Source: Hedera helix
Taxonomy: Eukaryota > Streptophyta > Magnoliopsida > Apiales > Araliaceae
Direction of reading: 5' to 3'
DNA: 64,000 nucleotides
Assembly (NCBI GenBank): GCA_947179155.2
Contig: OX359265.1
Coordinates: 7,451,477 to 7,515,476 of the forward strand
Positions 34,608-46,637 of the stretch are shown here, piece by piece (the stretch's first letter is position 1; each line of letters begins with the position of its first letter). The translations under genes and the position numbers were made by a program. The notes beneath the pieces were generated by a model. The model did no database searches, was not told the DNA's origin, and saw nothing but the letters and a program-made list of their open reading frames with translations.

Positions 34608-35961
34608 TGTGACGCCCCCAAATCTGAGCCCACACAGCCCAAACTTGAGTCGTCAAAAGACTACAACAAAATTATTACAATGAAATACAACGTACAACAA
34701 TACAGTGGATAATACAACACAACTAAGTCTTCATTATTATTGCCACACTATTTTATAACACGTGAAGACTATGATAGCTATCCCCGCACTCTCACTCCAT
34801 TCCCCGGCTAGACCCCGTTACGTTCTCATTTCCTGTTGAAAAACAATGGAACGAAAAGAAAGGGTGAGCTCAAATAGCCCAGTAAGAAATATCATGACTA
34901 AGATAATGACGAATAATTTATCATTAGCCTTCAACAGTTGAGTTCTTGATAGAATACAATAGACTACAATGTTTATATCAAAAACTGCAGTTAAATTCTT
35001 AAACAACGTTCAGATCAATAATAGCAGCGGAATGAGCAATCTATTAGAAGAATAATGCAGACTATAATGTCCACTCGCTTCTCTTTTTAGTAAAAATATC
35101 ATCAACTTTTATCATCTGAAATACCATTAGTCAAGTTAATACAACTTCACAGTTCCTGGTCATAATCATGCAGATCAACAGTTCGTCTTTGCACTACGGG
35201 CCAAAGACATTCAATATAACACCAACGGTCATGATTATACCAGATTCAGCCTTTGGTCATAATCATACCAACCAACAGTTCATCTTTGCACTACGGGCCA
35301 AAGAGAACATTCACCACGTGTCATAAAAGACACCGAACAGATGTATCGCCTTTAACCTAGTATATCGCCTTTAACCTATCATCTGTTCAACAATTATATC
35401 ACATCTGTGCCCCCCGCCACAGATATTCACAACAGCTTGATTCTTGATGATTAATACAAATAACAGTGATACAAATGATGAACAGAAGAACAGGATAAAC
35501 AATAAGTATCAGAAGTTTACTTTGTGCAGATTCAAATAATGTCCAAATTGCCAACATGATGTGGAGTGAAATTTAAAAATGATATTCAAGATCCACAGTT
35601 CAGAATAACGATTATAGTTCAACAGAAAGGTTCAGAAAATAGGAAGGTTCAGTTGAAATAATGAAGTTCAACTATTATGGAACATATAATATTTTCAGGA
35701 ATTATAGAAGCAATAGTTCCATAATAAGTTTCGATTTAGGTGCATGGAAGAAAATAATATCCCTTACCGTAGCAGGTTTGATTAACAGAAGGTGAAGAAA
35801 ATTAATGTCCCTTACCATAGTAAGTTTGAATAATGGAAGATGAAAAAGATGGTATCCCTTATGAGTATAAAGGAAAATGATATCACTTACGAATATGGAA
35901 TAAAAGTGTCATGTGATAATTCGTGTAGACAAATTATTTCCACACGAGACAAATAAAAAAG

Positions 35962-36215
35962 GTTATTCACCAACAGGCGATAATCCGCACCGTAAGGTTA
36001 TTCCCATCAATTTGAATACGAATAGTTATTCACCAAACAGGCGTATTCCGCACCGTAAGGTTATTCCCACAATTTAATAGAATTTGAACACGAAGAGTTA
36101 TTCACCAAACAGGCGATAATCCGCACCGTAAGGTTATTCTCAAAGATTAATAAGGAATGAATACAAAAGGTTATTCACCAACAGGCGGTAAACCGCGCCG
36201 TAAGGTTATTCCCAC
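35962..36215. repeat. Tandem repeat in the copy B 3' LTR (four units)
   Basis: Units of about 75 bp, each with GTTATTCACCAA, CAGGCG and CCGTAAGGTTATTC segments. The equivalent array in the 5' LTR is at about 47992-48245. Confidence 0.85.
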
Positions 36216-36843
36216 AATTTAATACATGGAAATAAATGGCACAAGAAAGAAACGATATTATTTTCGAGAATCAAAGAATGATAATCCCTTCAAGTAAGAA
36301 AGAAAATAATATCCATTTATGATGATGAAAAGAGTGATACCCCTTACCGTAGTAAGTTTAAGAGTGTGAAAAGATTGATATTCCTTACCTTAACACGTGA
36401 CTGGATATTGATTTAAATGAGGTTGATCAACCTATATATTTATAATATAAATTAGTAATTACCATATATAAATTTCAAAGTGTATGATAACTCGTATATT
36501 ATGAACTATCAAAATTATATATATTTAACATAATTTTTGTAGTATAATATAATAACTTTAGAATAGTTTTTAAAATAATATTTCAAAATAAATCTTCTAA
36601 AGAAAGCTTTTAAAAATGAATCTTCTAATAGAAGAGTCTTCTAAAGGAAGATTTGTGAATACCGTGAAAAATAGGAATTTATAAAATTACTACTCTTTAA
36701 TAAAAGACTTACTTGAAAAATTCCTGCACTCCTTTTGGCTTTCAAACTCTCAAAATAAGCTTACTATTCTCAGAGAAAACTCATAAAATTCTTATAGAAA
36801 AATTTTATGTTTTAGGTGTGATTTTTCTATTCAGTTGAGCAAG

Positions 36844-36852
36844 CTATTTATA
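36844..36852 (-). promoter_or_regulatory. TATA box of the copy B 3' LTR
   Basis: TATAAATAG on the minus strand, with a purine-poor leader downstream. It is the counterpart of 48874-48882 in the 5' LTR. Confidence 0.55.
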
Positions 36853-37770
36853 GGAGAAAATAAGTTACTATGCATGTGGTAGGTGAACTGGCATGCTGCA
36901 CGCCAGAAAAATTTTCAGCCGCCCACGCCTTTTGCATAAAATTTTCCTGGCACAATTTTTGTGCAAATTTTCTCAGGTGGGTCCTACAGGGGCCCACAAG
37001 TTACTATTCACGTTACTATTTCAAATAGTAAAATTTATTTTTTTTTTTTTTATTTATTTATTCTTCTTGTGGGTCCTGCATATAAGATAATGCTACAACA
37101 ATAATTCAACAATAATGTAATAAACACGTTACAGATTATTATTAATTTAATAATATAAATTACAGTATATTTGCTACTGTGACAATTATTAGATTCAATA
37201 ATTTTAAAAACAGTGCAGCAACAATTATTGAGTCAATGATATGAAATATAGTGTAATGACAATTATTGAATCAATAATGCAAAATACTGTGTAACAACAA
37301 TAATTGAATTGATAATATAAAATATTATGCAGTGACAATTATTGATGAAATGATGCGCAACAGTTACGGTGTCAATTATCAGACCAATAATATGAGACAC
37401 TGTGCAATACCGTGTGCTACAGAAAAATACTATAAATTACCGTATGCTACTATTCTTTTATCACCGGTATTTTAACAGTTAACACCGTTGACTATTTTTA
37501 TATAAAAAGGTTACTTCTGTCATTTTCTATATCCGACAAATATTCCGTTGTGGGGTCCACCAATAATTTGTTATTTCGGCGCCGTCGTACGGCTCGAATA
37601 TTCCCCGACAAAACGAATATTCCCCGACAAAACGAATATTGTCCGACAAAATAAAATTTGCACATAACATCCTTAACTTTCAATTTTGTCAATTAAACCA
37701 TTTACTGTTTCAGGAAAAATATATATGAAGAAAAATTAAATTTTGTATTTCATAAATTCGGGGTCTTACA

Positions 37771-37783
37771 ACCTCCCCTCCTT
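37771..37783 (-). promoter_or_regulatory. Polypurine tract of copy B
   Basis: AAGGAGGGGAGGT on the minus strand, directly next to the 3' LTR; it primes plus-strand DNA synthesis. It overlaps the end of the pol reading frame. Confidence 0.8.
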
Positions 37784-39326
37784 ATGAAATTTCGTCCCCG
37801 AAATTGACGTACCTGGCATTTCGAAGAGGTATGGATACCTAGACTTCATTTCAGATTCTAGCTCCCAAGTCATTTCCTCAATATCTTGGTTCCTCCATAA
37901 AACCTTAACTTGAGGTATAACCTTTGAGCGTAAGATCTGCTCCTTCTTATCTAGGATCTTAACAGGCACCTCCTCATACGTTAAATCTTCTGCTATAACG
38001 TCTGGTTCTAACTCAATGACGTGGTTTGGGTCCTTCACATATTTACGTAACATAGATATGTGAAAAACGTTATGGATGCGAGACATACTTGGTGGTAGGG
38101 CTAGTCTGTAGGCTACGGATCCTACTCGATCGAGGATTTCAAATGGGCCAATAAATCGAGGGTTGAGCTTTCCTCTCTTTCCGAATCTCGTAACCCCTTT
38201 CCATGGAGAAACACGTAAGAATACATGATCTCCGACGTTGAATCTCTCATCTCTCCGATGAAGATCGGCATAACTCTTTTGTCGTTCTTGTGCTGTCTGT
38301 ATTCGTTATCGGATCATTTGGATCTTTTCGGTCGTTAAGCGTACCAACTCGGGTCCCAACAGTTTTGCTTCTCCTACCTCATTCCAACATACTGGAGAGC
38401 GACACTTGCGTCCATATAAAGCCTCGAATGGAGCCATACCTATACTTGCTTGGTAACTGTTGTTGTAGGAAAATTCCACCAATGGCAAGTATTTATCCCA
38501 ACTTCCTTTGAAATCTAGTACGCAAAGTCTCAAAAGATCTTCGAGGGTCTGGATCGTCCTTTCCGATTGTCCTTCCGTTTGAGGATGGTATGCAGAACTA
38601 AAACGTAGTTCAGTGCCCATAGCTTTTTGTAGACTGATCCAAAAGCGTGAAGTGAATCTAGGATCTCGATCAGAAACTATGGAAACTGGCATGCCATGCA
38701 ATCTCACGATCTCATTTATGTACATACCGGCAAGACGTTCAAGTGAAAAGTTTTCTCGTATAGGCAAGAAATGAGCGGATTTGGTCAATCTATCTACGAT
38801 GACCCAAATTGCATCTAAGCCTTGAAAAACTTTGGGAAGACCCGTCACGAAATCCATATTGATGTGTTCCCACTTCCATTCGGGAACCTCAAGTGGTTGT
38901 AAAGGACCCTTAGGTACTTGATGCTCTGCCTTGACACGTTGACAAGTTAAGCACCTTGAGATAAACTCTGCAATCTCCCTTTTCATATTGTTCCACCAAA
39001 ATGTATGTCGAAGATCTCGATACATCTTGGTACCTCCTGGGTGGATTGCAAATGGCGTGTTGTGTGCCTCCATCATGATTTTATGCTTTAATTCAGGATC
39101 GTTAGGAACACAGAGTCGAGAGTTGACTCGAAGTATTCCTTTCTCGTCGATTCTTGCTTCGGGAATGGTACCTTCTTGTACTTTCTTTATCATGTTTATC
39201 AGTTCCGGATCGGTAGCTTGAGCAGCTTTAATTTTATCGATTAAAGCTGGTTCTACTCGCACGTGAGCAATCTTCGAGTGGGTCCCTGGTGTCTTTAGCT
39301 GTATCTCCATCTTTTGCAAGTCGTAC

Positions 39327-40435
39327 TGATAAACACGTAATTTTGTATTTTTTATATTCCCATTTTTATTATTTTATTTGTTTATTTTATTTAATTAATT
39401 AGTTTTATTTTGTTTTGCAGGAAATAAAGAAATAAATAAAGTTGAGCTGAAAAAGGATTCTAAAAGCTTCCAAGTTGATTTCTATTTGGACTCCAATATT
39501 ACCATGTAGAAGTTGAAATCAAGAAGGAAAGAAGAGTCCAAGCTATTTCAAATTAGATTAGGGTTTAGTTTATTTTCTCTATAAATAAGAGTATTATTTT
39601 AGAGAGTAGGGGAGGTCATAGTTTATTTTCTTTTTCTCTTTTTCTAGTTCCGCAGCTTCGGTAGGAGGCGGGGAATATTATTCTCACTTTTGTTCCAGTA
39701 GCTTTGCATGGATTTTGTGTCAGGGAGTTATTCATTCATTGCAAAAGTCTTTATTAGTTTAATTAAAGTTTCTTTTTAATTCTTGTTCTATTTGTTTTAA
39801 TTTATTCCATGCAATTTATATTAATAGTTTTAGTTTTGTTTTCTTTTATTATGAATTTTATGTCTAGCTAAATTTTAATATCTAGGATGAAGATGAAATT
39901 AAATATTACATATTATATTCTTTTCGTTCCGATATTAATGTTTAATTGTTTATTTCTTCAAAATTACCTTCGTGCATAATTCGTTTTGGTTCTAAATTAA
40001 TTATGAGATTTTGATAGGTTATTGTTAAGATATGAGTTTTTCATAATTCATGCTTGCTCAATGAAGTTTTGATGAGTTATAGTTAATCCTTAAATTTTCA
40101 TAATCTATGCTTGCCCATATTAATTATATGAATCATTATTTTTAAGGGAAGGAAAAATAATTAGAAATTAATTAAGGAAAGGAAGAATTTAATTATTATG
40201 TTAGTATTTAATGGATTCGGATTCCTAGGTAGTTTTTCTCATTAATAGTTTTTGTTATTAATTTAATTTTGCATTAGTTAGTTAATTAATCATCTTCACA
40301 ATTTTTATTCCTAATTTGCCTGAAATTTAAATTAAGGATACATTGGAAATTAACTAGTCTCTGTGGTTCGACCTGTATTTGCCCGTTCTTCAATTTGATA
40401 CTGTGCACTTGCAGTTACTAGTTTTTATCACATCA
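39327..40435 (+). repeat. 5' LTR of the nested non-coding element
   Basis: 1109 bp, the pair of 42253-43361. The differences seen are GGCGGGGAAT against GGCGGGAAAT (near 39669) and ATTTTTATT against ATTTGTATT (near 40303). Confidence 0.92.
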
Positions 40436-40441
40436 AGTTTT

Positions 40442-40459
40442 TGGCGCCGTTGCCGGGGA
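40442..40459 (+). promoter_or_regulatory. Primer binding site, tRNA-Asp type
   Basis: TGGCGCCGTTGCCGGGGA, complementary to the 3' end of plant tRNA-Asp (GTC), six bases after the 5' LTR. Established knowledge: this primer is typical of Athila/Tat-lineage gypsy elements. Confidence 0.88.
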
Positions 40460-41432
40460 CTAGATTTAATTTTTTATTCCTTAATTTTTATTTCTTCGAA
40501 TTAGTTTTTACCACTAATATTTTTTATTTTTATTTTTCAGGATTATCGAAGCGGATCGAAGGAGCAAAAACATAGATATTTTGTTGCTGCGCTTTCTTGG
40601 TACTTCGTATTTTCATATTTTTTCTTATTTTTTTTATATAAAATAAAAAAAATATAAAAAAAAAAAAACAAAAAAAACAAAAAAACAAAAAAAAACAAAA
40701 AAAAAATTAGTAGTTTAGTTTATTATTTTTAGTTTAAAAACTAATTGCCGCATTCATACATTCACTCACGTAGAGCACATCTTGCTTAGGTTTTTATTTT
40801 TTTTAATTATTTTATTTTTGTTAAATATAAACTGTGGTGATTGCTGGAGGATTGAGGTGCGTCAAATTTCTCATCCTTTTATAATTCACATAGTTATAGG
40901 ACATTTTATTTGTTTACAGTTTTTATTTTACTTGTTTATTCTTATTTTTAATTTGACTTTAAGGGCACAAACCATAACAAGATAAGGTGGGGATTTCATC
41001 ACCCTTCCTTGGCCCACAAACAACATAACTTTGCATAACCGACTTAATAAAATCAAGTAGACGTTGGCCCCTAAGACTCTCGAGCTCAATTAGGACAAGA
41101 AATTCTGAGAGGAGTCTGAATTCCTAATTAATCATATTACTAGGAAACTAATTCTTTTTACATTAAACAAAAATGAAATTTGTTTGACTTTTTATGAATT
41201 GGATTAATTCTAATAAGTGTCTGTGGAGTAAATTTTTTGAGTAGGATTAAAAGATTTAGAATGCTTGAACCTTTGATATAATACAAAGTCCTAGTTTGAA
41301 ATGCCATCTTGAATAAAATTATAATTCATATGCATTTTTGCACTTCACGTTCGCACTAATTCTTAGTTGTGGGATATAAACTATGAGTCAAGTAATTTCA
41401 AGAAAAAAATTAGAAGAAAAAAAATAATATTG

Positions 41433-41518
41433 CAACGAGATGGAGCGTAAAACGCACTCGGTGTAAAAAAAAAATAGGAAAAAGAATCAACGAGATGGAG
41501 CGTAAAACGCACTCGTTG
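41433..41518 (+). repeat. Pair of hairpin-forming repeats in the nested element
   Basis: Two copies (41433-41463 and 41488-41518) of a 31-bp unit. In the second, the arms CAACGAG and CTCGTTG pair perfectly and an inner GCGT-AAA-ACGC stem forms a second helix; in the first one arm base is changed. They lie in the RNA leader-internal region of an element without proteins of its own, so a role in RNA packaging or dimerisation is possible (inference). Confidence 0.6.
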
Positions 41519-42238
41519 TAAGAAAAAGAAAAAAAGAGTTAAAAAATAATAAATATTGATTCAATATCCATTGAATAAAAGAAAATTCAAACTGAAAAGT
41601 ATAATGGATATAAGTAATTTGACTAGTCTGATTTTTGTGGCCTTTGTTACTCGAGTTAGTAAACCCTTAGGGGTGTCTTTACACCTAGTGCCCTAAAGCC
41701 AACTGGTTTGGGAGTCATTGGTCAAACGCTCGTTAAATGGGTAACTCTGAAAAGCCTAAGAAAAATAGACATTGCACAAGTCAAGAATAAAAAAATAGAA
41801 AAAGAAAAATTTGAGTTTCCTTGATTTCACGGTAAAAGTCCCTACTAAGAGTTACATCACATACACATACATGCATCACATGGAATTAATTTTATGAAGG
41901 ATGGTATTTAGAATGAAGATGGAAGATTTTTGATAAGGTGAAAGTGTGATTTTGAATTTGATCTTATTTATGTGTAATGCCCATGTATACTTAAAAGTTT
42001 TCTTTCGATTTCATAATTGATTCAACTCAAAAAGATTTTTATTTTTTGAATTTTGTGGGTATATTCACTGCAAACCCTCACGAGACACAACTCGTCCACT
42101 TGGGTTAACCTTGGGGTTTAAAGGCTTATTGCACATGCTAAGTGCAATCGTGTTTCCTACGAAAATGGGGTAGTTTAGATTTTATTTTGATTTTGTTTCC
42201 TTTTTGTTTTTGTTTCACTCGAGGACGAGTAAAAGCTA

Positions 42239-42251
42239 GGTATGGGGGTAT
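42239..42251 (+). promoter_or_regulatory. Polypurine tract of the nested element
   Basis: GGTATGGGGGTAT, ending next to the 3' LTR start at 42253. It is not a perfect purine run, but the position and G-rich core fit. Confidence 0.65.
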
Positions 42252-42252
42252 T

Positions 42253-43361
42253 TGATAAACACGTAATTTTGTATTTTTTATATTCCCATTTTTATTATTT
42301 TATTTGTTTATTTTATTTAATTAATTAGTTTTATTTTGTTTTGCAGGAAATAAAGAAATAAATAAAGTTGAGCTGAAAAAGGATTCTAAAAGCTTCCAAG
42401 TTGATTTCTATTTGGACTCCAATATTACCATGTAGAAGTTGAAATCAAGAAGGAAAGAAGAGTCCAAGCTATTTCAAATTAGATTAGGGTTTAGTTTATT
42501 TTCTCTATAAATAAGAGTATTATTTTAGAGAGTAGGGGAGGTCATAGTTTATTTTCTTTTTCTCTTTTTCTAGTTCCGCAGCTTCGGTAGGAGGCGGGAA
42601 ATATTATTCTCACTTTTGTTCCAGTAGCTTTGCATGGATTTTGTGTCAGGGAGTTATTCATTCATTGCAAAAGTCTTTATTAGTTTAATTAAAGTTTCTT
42701 TTTAATTCTTGTTCTATTTGTTTTAATTTATTCCATGCAATTTATATTAATAGTTTTAGTTTTGTTTTCTTTTATTATGAATTTTATGTCTAGCTAAATT
42801 TTAATATCTAGGATGAAGATGAAATTAAATATTACATATTATATTCTTTTCGTTCCGATATTAATGTTTAATTGTTTATTTCTTCAAAATTACCTTCGTG
42901 CATAATTCGTTTTGGTTCTAAATTAATTATGAGATTTTGATAGGTTATTGTTAAGATATGAGTTTTTCATAATTCATGCTTGCTCAATGAAGTTTTGATG
43001 AGTTATAGTTAATCCTTAAATTTTCATAATCTATGCTTGCCCATATTAATTATATGAATCATTATTTTTAAGGGAAGGAAAAATAATTAGAAATTAATTA
43101 AGGAAAGGAAGAATTTAATTATTATGTTAGTATTTAATGGATTCGGATTCCTAGGTAGTTTTTCTCATTAATAGTTTTTGTTATTAATTTAATTTTGCAT
43201 TAGTTAGTTAATTAATCATCTTCACAATTTGTATTCCTAATTTGCCTGAAATTTAAATTAAGGATACATTGGAAATTAACTAGTCTCTGTGGTTCGACCT
43301 GTATTTGCCCGTTCTTCAATTTGATACTGTGCACTTGCAGTTACTAGTTTTTATCACATCA
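42253..43361 (+). repeat. 3' LTR of the nested non-coding element
   Basis: 1109 bp, nearly identical to 39327-40435, followed by the CGTAC duplication. Confidence 0.92.
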
Positions 43362-46300
43362 CGTACAAAATACACTTTTGTGTTGTCAGCAGTGCACTTG
43401 TACTCGCATAAGATTTTCTGCTCAAAGCGTCAGCTACAACGTTCGCCTTTCCCGGGTGATACTGGATTGTGTGATCATAATCCTTTAACAGCTCAAGCCA
43501 ACGTCGTTGTCGCATGTTGAGTTCCTTCTGGGTGAAGAAATACTTGAGACTTTTATGATCCGTATAGATATCCACTTTCTCTCCGTACAAGTAGTGTCTC
43601 CAGATCTTCAACGCGAAAACGACTGCTGCCAACTCTAGATCATGAGTAGGGTAATTTTTCTCATAATCTTTGAGTTGTCGAGAGGCATAGGCTATAACCT
43701 TTCCATATTGCATAAGGACACAGCCTAGACCTTTGCCTGAAGCATCGCTGTATATGACAAATTCTCCCGATCCTGATGGAATGGTCAGAACAGGAGCTGA
43801 AACAAGTCTCCTCTTAAGCTCTTGAAAACTTTTCTCGCATTGCTCGCTCCATATGAATTTTGTGCTTTTCCGAGTAAGCTGAGTTAATGGAGTGGCGATT
43901 CGAGAAAATCCTTCTACGAATCTCCGATAATAACCAGCTAGGCCCAGAAAACTTCGGACTTCGGTTACTGTCTTGGGTTGTTCCCAATTTAGTACTGTTT
44001 CAATCTTCGCAGGATCGACTGATATTCCTTGACTAGAAATCACATGCCCAAGAAACGTGACCTCCTCAAGCCAGAACTCACATTTCTTCAACTTGGCATA
44101 TAATTTGTTCTCACGGAGCTTTTGGAGTATCAATCTCAGGTGTTGTTCACGATCCTCACGATTTTTGGAGTATATGAGGATGTCATCAATAAAGACAACC
44201 ACAAAATGATCCAAATATTCCTTGAATATTCGGTTCATCATGTCCATGAAAGCTGCAGGAGCATTGGTTAGTCCAAAAGGCATGACTAAAAACTCATAAT
44301 GCCCATAACGAGTTCTGAAAGCAGTCTTTGGAATGTCCTCAGCTTTAACCTTTAACTGATGATATCCAGAACGGAGATCAATCTTTGAGAAATGTTGAGC
44401 ACCTTGTAATTGATCAAACATGTCATCAATTCGAGGTAACGGATACCTGTTTTTGATGGTGACATGGTTCAATTCTCGGTAGTCAATGCACAATCTCATA
44501 CTCCCGTCTTTCTTCTTCACAAATAGAACAGGAGCACCCCAAGGTGATGCACTCGGACGAATGAAACCAGTATCCAACAATTCCTGTAGTTGGACTTTTA
44601 ACTCTTGAAGTTCAATGAGAGCCATTCGGTATGGAGTTTTGGAAATGGGCTTGGTACCAGGTTCAAGATCGATACAAAATTCAATTTCACGGTTTGGGGG
44701 TAAACCAGGAAGTTCCTCCGGAAAAACGTCAGGAAACTCATTAACAATGGGAATATCATTCAAGTTTGACGTATTTTTGTTCAAATCAGTGACATGAGCT
44801 AAAAAGGCTTGACATCCGTTTTTCAATAAACGAATGACTTTATGGCTAGAAATAACAGTTATAGATTTCAATGGTTTAGTTGCTTGAATTTGCATGACAG
44901 GTTGATTAGGAATATGAAAACTAATAATCTTATGAAAATAATCAATTTTAGCATGATGGGTAGTCAACCAATCAATTCCTAAAATCACATCAAATTCATG
45001 CATCTCCAAAGAAATAAGGTCAACAGGTAATGTGAGGTTGTTGATTTGAACTAGGCAAGATTTATAGACAGTAGATGTAATGGTCATTTCTCCTAATGGG
45101 GTTTCAACTGATAAGTCAAAGTCCAAATTTTTAGGAGTTAAGTTTAAACGCTGAGCACATGCAGGTGAGATAAAAGAATGGGTAGAACCAGTATCTAACA
45201 AAGCGTAGACTTCACGAGAATTTATGAATAGCTTACCGGTTATCACCTCGTTCGAGTTTCGTGCCATTTGGGATGTTACAACAAAAGCTCTCCCTTGAAC
45301 TACAGATTTTCCCTTATCCGCGCTAGCTTTTGGTATCATCACTGCAGCTGGACTTGATTTTGTGGCAGGACAAAACCGCGCAAGATGACCCTCTTTCCCA
45401 CAACTGTAGCACTTTTTGGACTGCAGTGTACAGTTTGGGCTGATGTGACCTTCCTGACCACACCTATAGCATCTCACTGGTGGTCGATCTTCTCCCCTTG
45501 AAACTGGGGTCGGTGCTGGTGCTGGTACTGGTGCCCTTCCATAATTATTATGGAATCTCTTTCTTTTGAAATTGTTCCCACTGGATTCTCCTCTTCTGTT
45601 ATTTGATGTGGAATTACCACCGAAGTGTTGGTTACCTCCTCGATGGTTCTCGTTCCTGTGGTTGTTATCATTTCTCTGATCATTAACTCTTGGCTGTAAT
45701 TTTTCATCTGTTTGCTCCACCCTTTGAGCCCTATCAACAACATCTGAATACAAACTAAATTTATGAGAGCTAAGTTGTTGATGGATTTCGAATCTTAGAC
45801 CACGTAAGAACATCCGACTCATCCGTGCTTCGTCATCTACTAGATGAGTCGCAAAACGAGACAGTTCAGCAAACTTAGCTTCATATTGAGAAACTGTCAT
45901 GTTTCCCTGCTCCAGCTTAATGAATTCCACTTCCTTCATATGGCGGATGCTTTCTGGGAAGTACTTTTCATTAAATAGCTCTTGGAATTCTGTCCAAGAC
46001 ATCTCAAGTGCTGAAGGGTGGATACGTTTTACCGCTTCCCACCAGTGATCCGCCTCACCTCGAAACATAAAGGTAGCAAAGGGCACCTTCTGATCATCAG
46101 CGCATTGTAGGACATCAAGTATTTTTGTCGTCTGCTTCAGCCATGCCTCCGCTTTGAGTGGGTCAGGCTTCCCGTGGAATTCAGGTGGTCCCAATTCTTT
46201 AAATTGCTTGACAGTGATCATCCTCAAATTACCAGCGTTTCTACCGTTATTGTTAACTGGATTTCCTCTTGCCTGATTCTGCATGAACTGCATGAAATTC

Positions 46301-46623
46301 CTAAAGAATCCATCATTCATCATGTTATCAGGAATATTATTTCCTGAGTTGGCAGGAGGATTGTTTGTGGCTTCTTGATTTTCGGCTACATTCGCTTCGG
46401 GTATTTCGTAGTTAACCTCTTGATTTCCAGATGCCATACTAAACTGTGGTCACAAAATAAATGTTAGTTTAAACAAACTGACTCATCACTTCATGTCCCT
46501 ATATTCAAATCAACTCATTAGATAATAAAATCTAATTTAGGTAGGACACACTAGTGACTGATTCTATTCGTCTCTCCCCTCCTAGTTCTAACCCCAGATC
46601 TCCATTAAAGACCATATCCTTAA

Positions 46624-46635
46624 GCTCTGATGCCA
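46624..46635 (-). promoter_or_regulatory. Primer binding site of copy B
   Basis: TGGCATCAGAGC on the minus strand, two bases from the 5' LTR. It differs by one base from the usual initiator tRNA-Met site TGGTATCAGAGC. Confidence 0.75.
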
Positions 46636-46637
46636 AC

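Larger units (their letters stand above)
34608..37770 (-). repeat. 3' LTR of chromovirus copy B
   Basis: 3163 bp, nearly identical to 46638-49800. The differences noticed include the T-rich stretch near 37030-37050, two bases near 36884-36899 and single bases near 34860, 37200 and 37632. It contains four ~75-bp tandem units (35962-36215) and a minus-strand TATA box (36844-36852). The last few bases of the polyprotein reading frame, including the stop, lie inside this LTR. Confidence 0.92.
39327..43361 (+). mobile_element. Non-coding LTR retrotransposon nested in copy B
   Basis: A 4035-bp element with two 1109-bp LTRs starting TGATAAACACG and ending TTATCACATCA, flanked by CGTAC on both sides (39322-39326 and 43362-43366). 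Comparison with the uninterrupted copy A (near 58409) confirms the exact insertion point. The internal region (40436-42252) has a tRNA-Asp-type primer site and a polypurine tract but no gag or pol; the only frame of note (40782-40985) is a short AT-rich one. It is therefore a LARD-like non-autonomous element. The primer site, TGAT...ATCA termini and GAGGACGAG-GGGGGTA end recall Athila/Tat-type elements. I saw two LTR-LTR differences, so it is very recent. Confidence 0.92.
37766..46437 (-). pseudogene. gag-pol polyprotein of chromovirus copy B, disrupted
   Basis: The same polyprotein as the intact copy A (56849-61495). The 5' part, 46437 down to the insertion junction at 43366, encodes gag, two CCHC knuckles, protease, reverse transcriptase with the IDDI site, and RNase H. 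A 4035-bp LTR element then interrupts the frame between codons for Tyr and Asp. The 3' part resumes at 39321 with integrase (HHCC finger and D,D,35,E core) and C-terminal chromodomain. A second break is an in-frame TAA at 38306-38308, where copy A has a Gln codon; downstream the frame stays open to 37766. Otherwise the reading is nearly the same as copy A, so decay is recent and the copy should no longer make full pol. Confidence 0.9.

Noticed and set aside
34818..35006. 62-codon frame repeated at 46848-47036
   Set aside because: Part of the copy B LTRs, not a gene.
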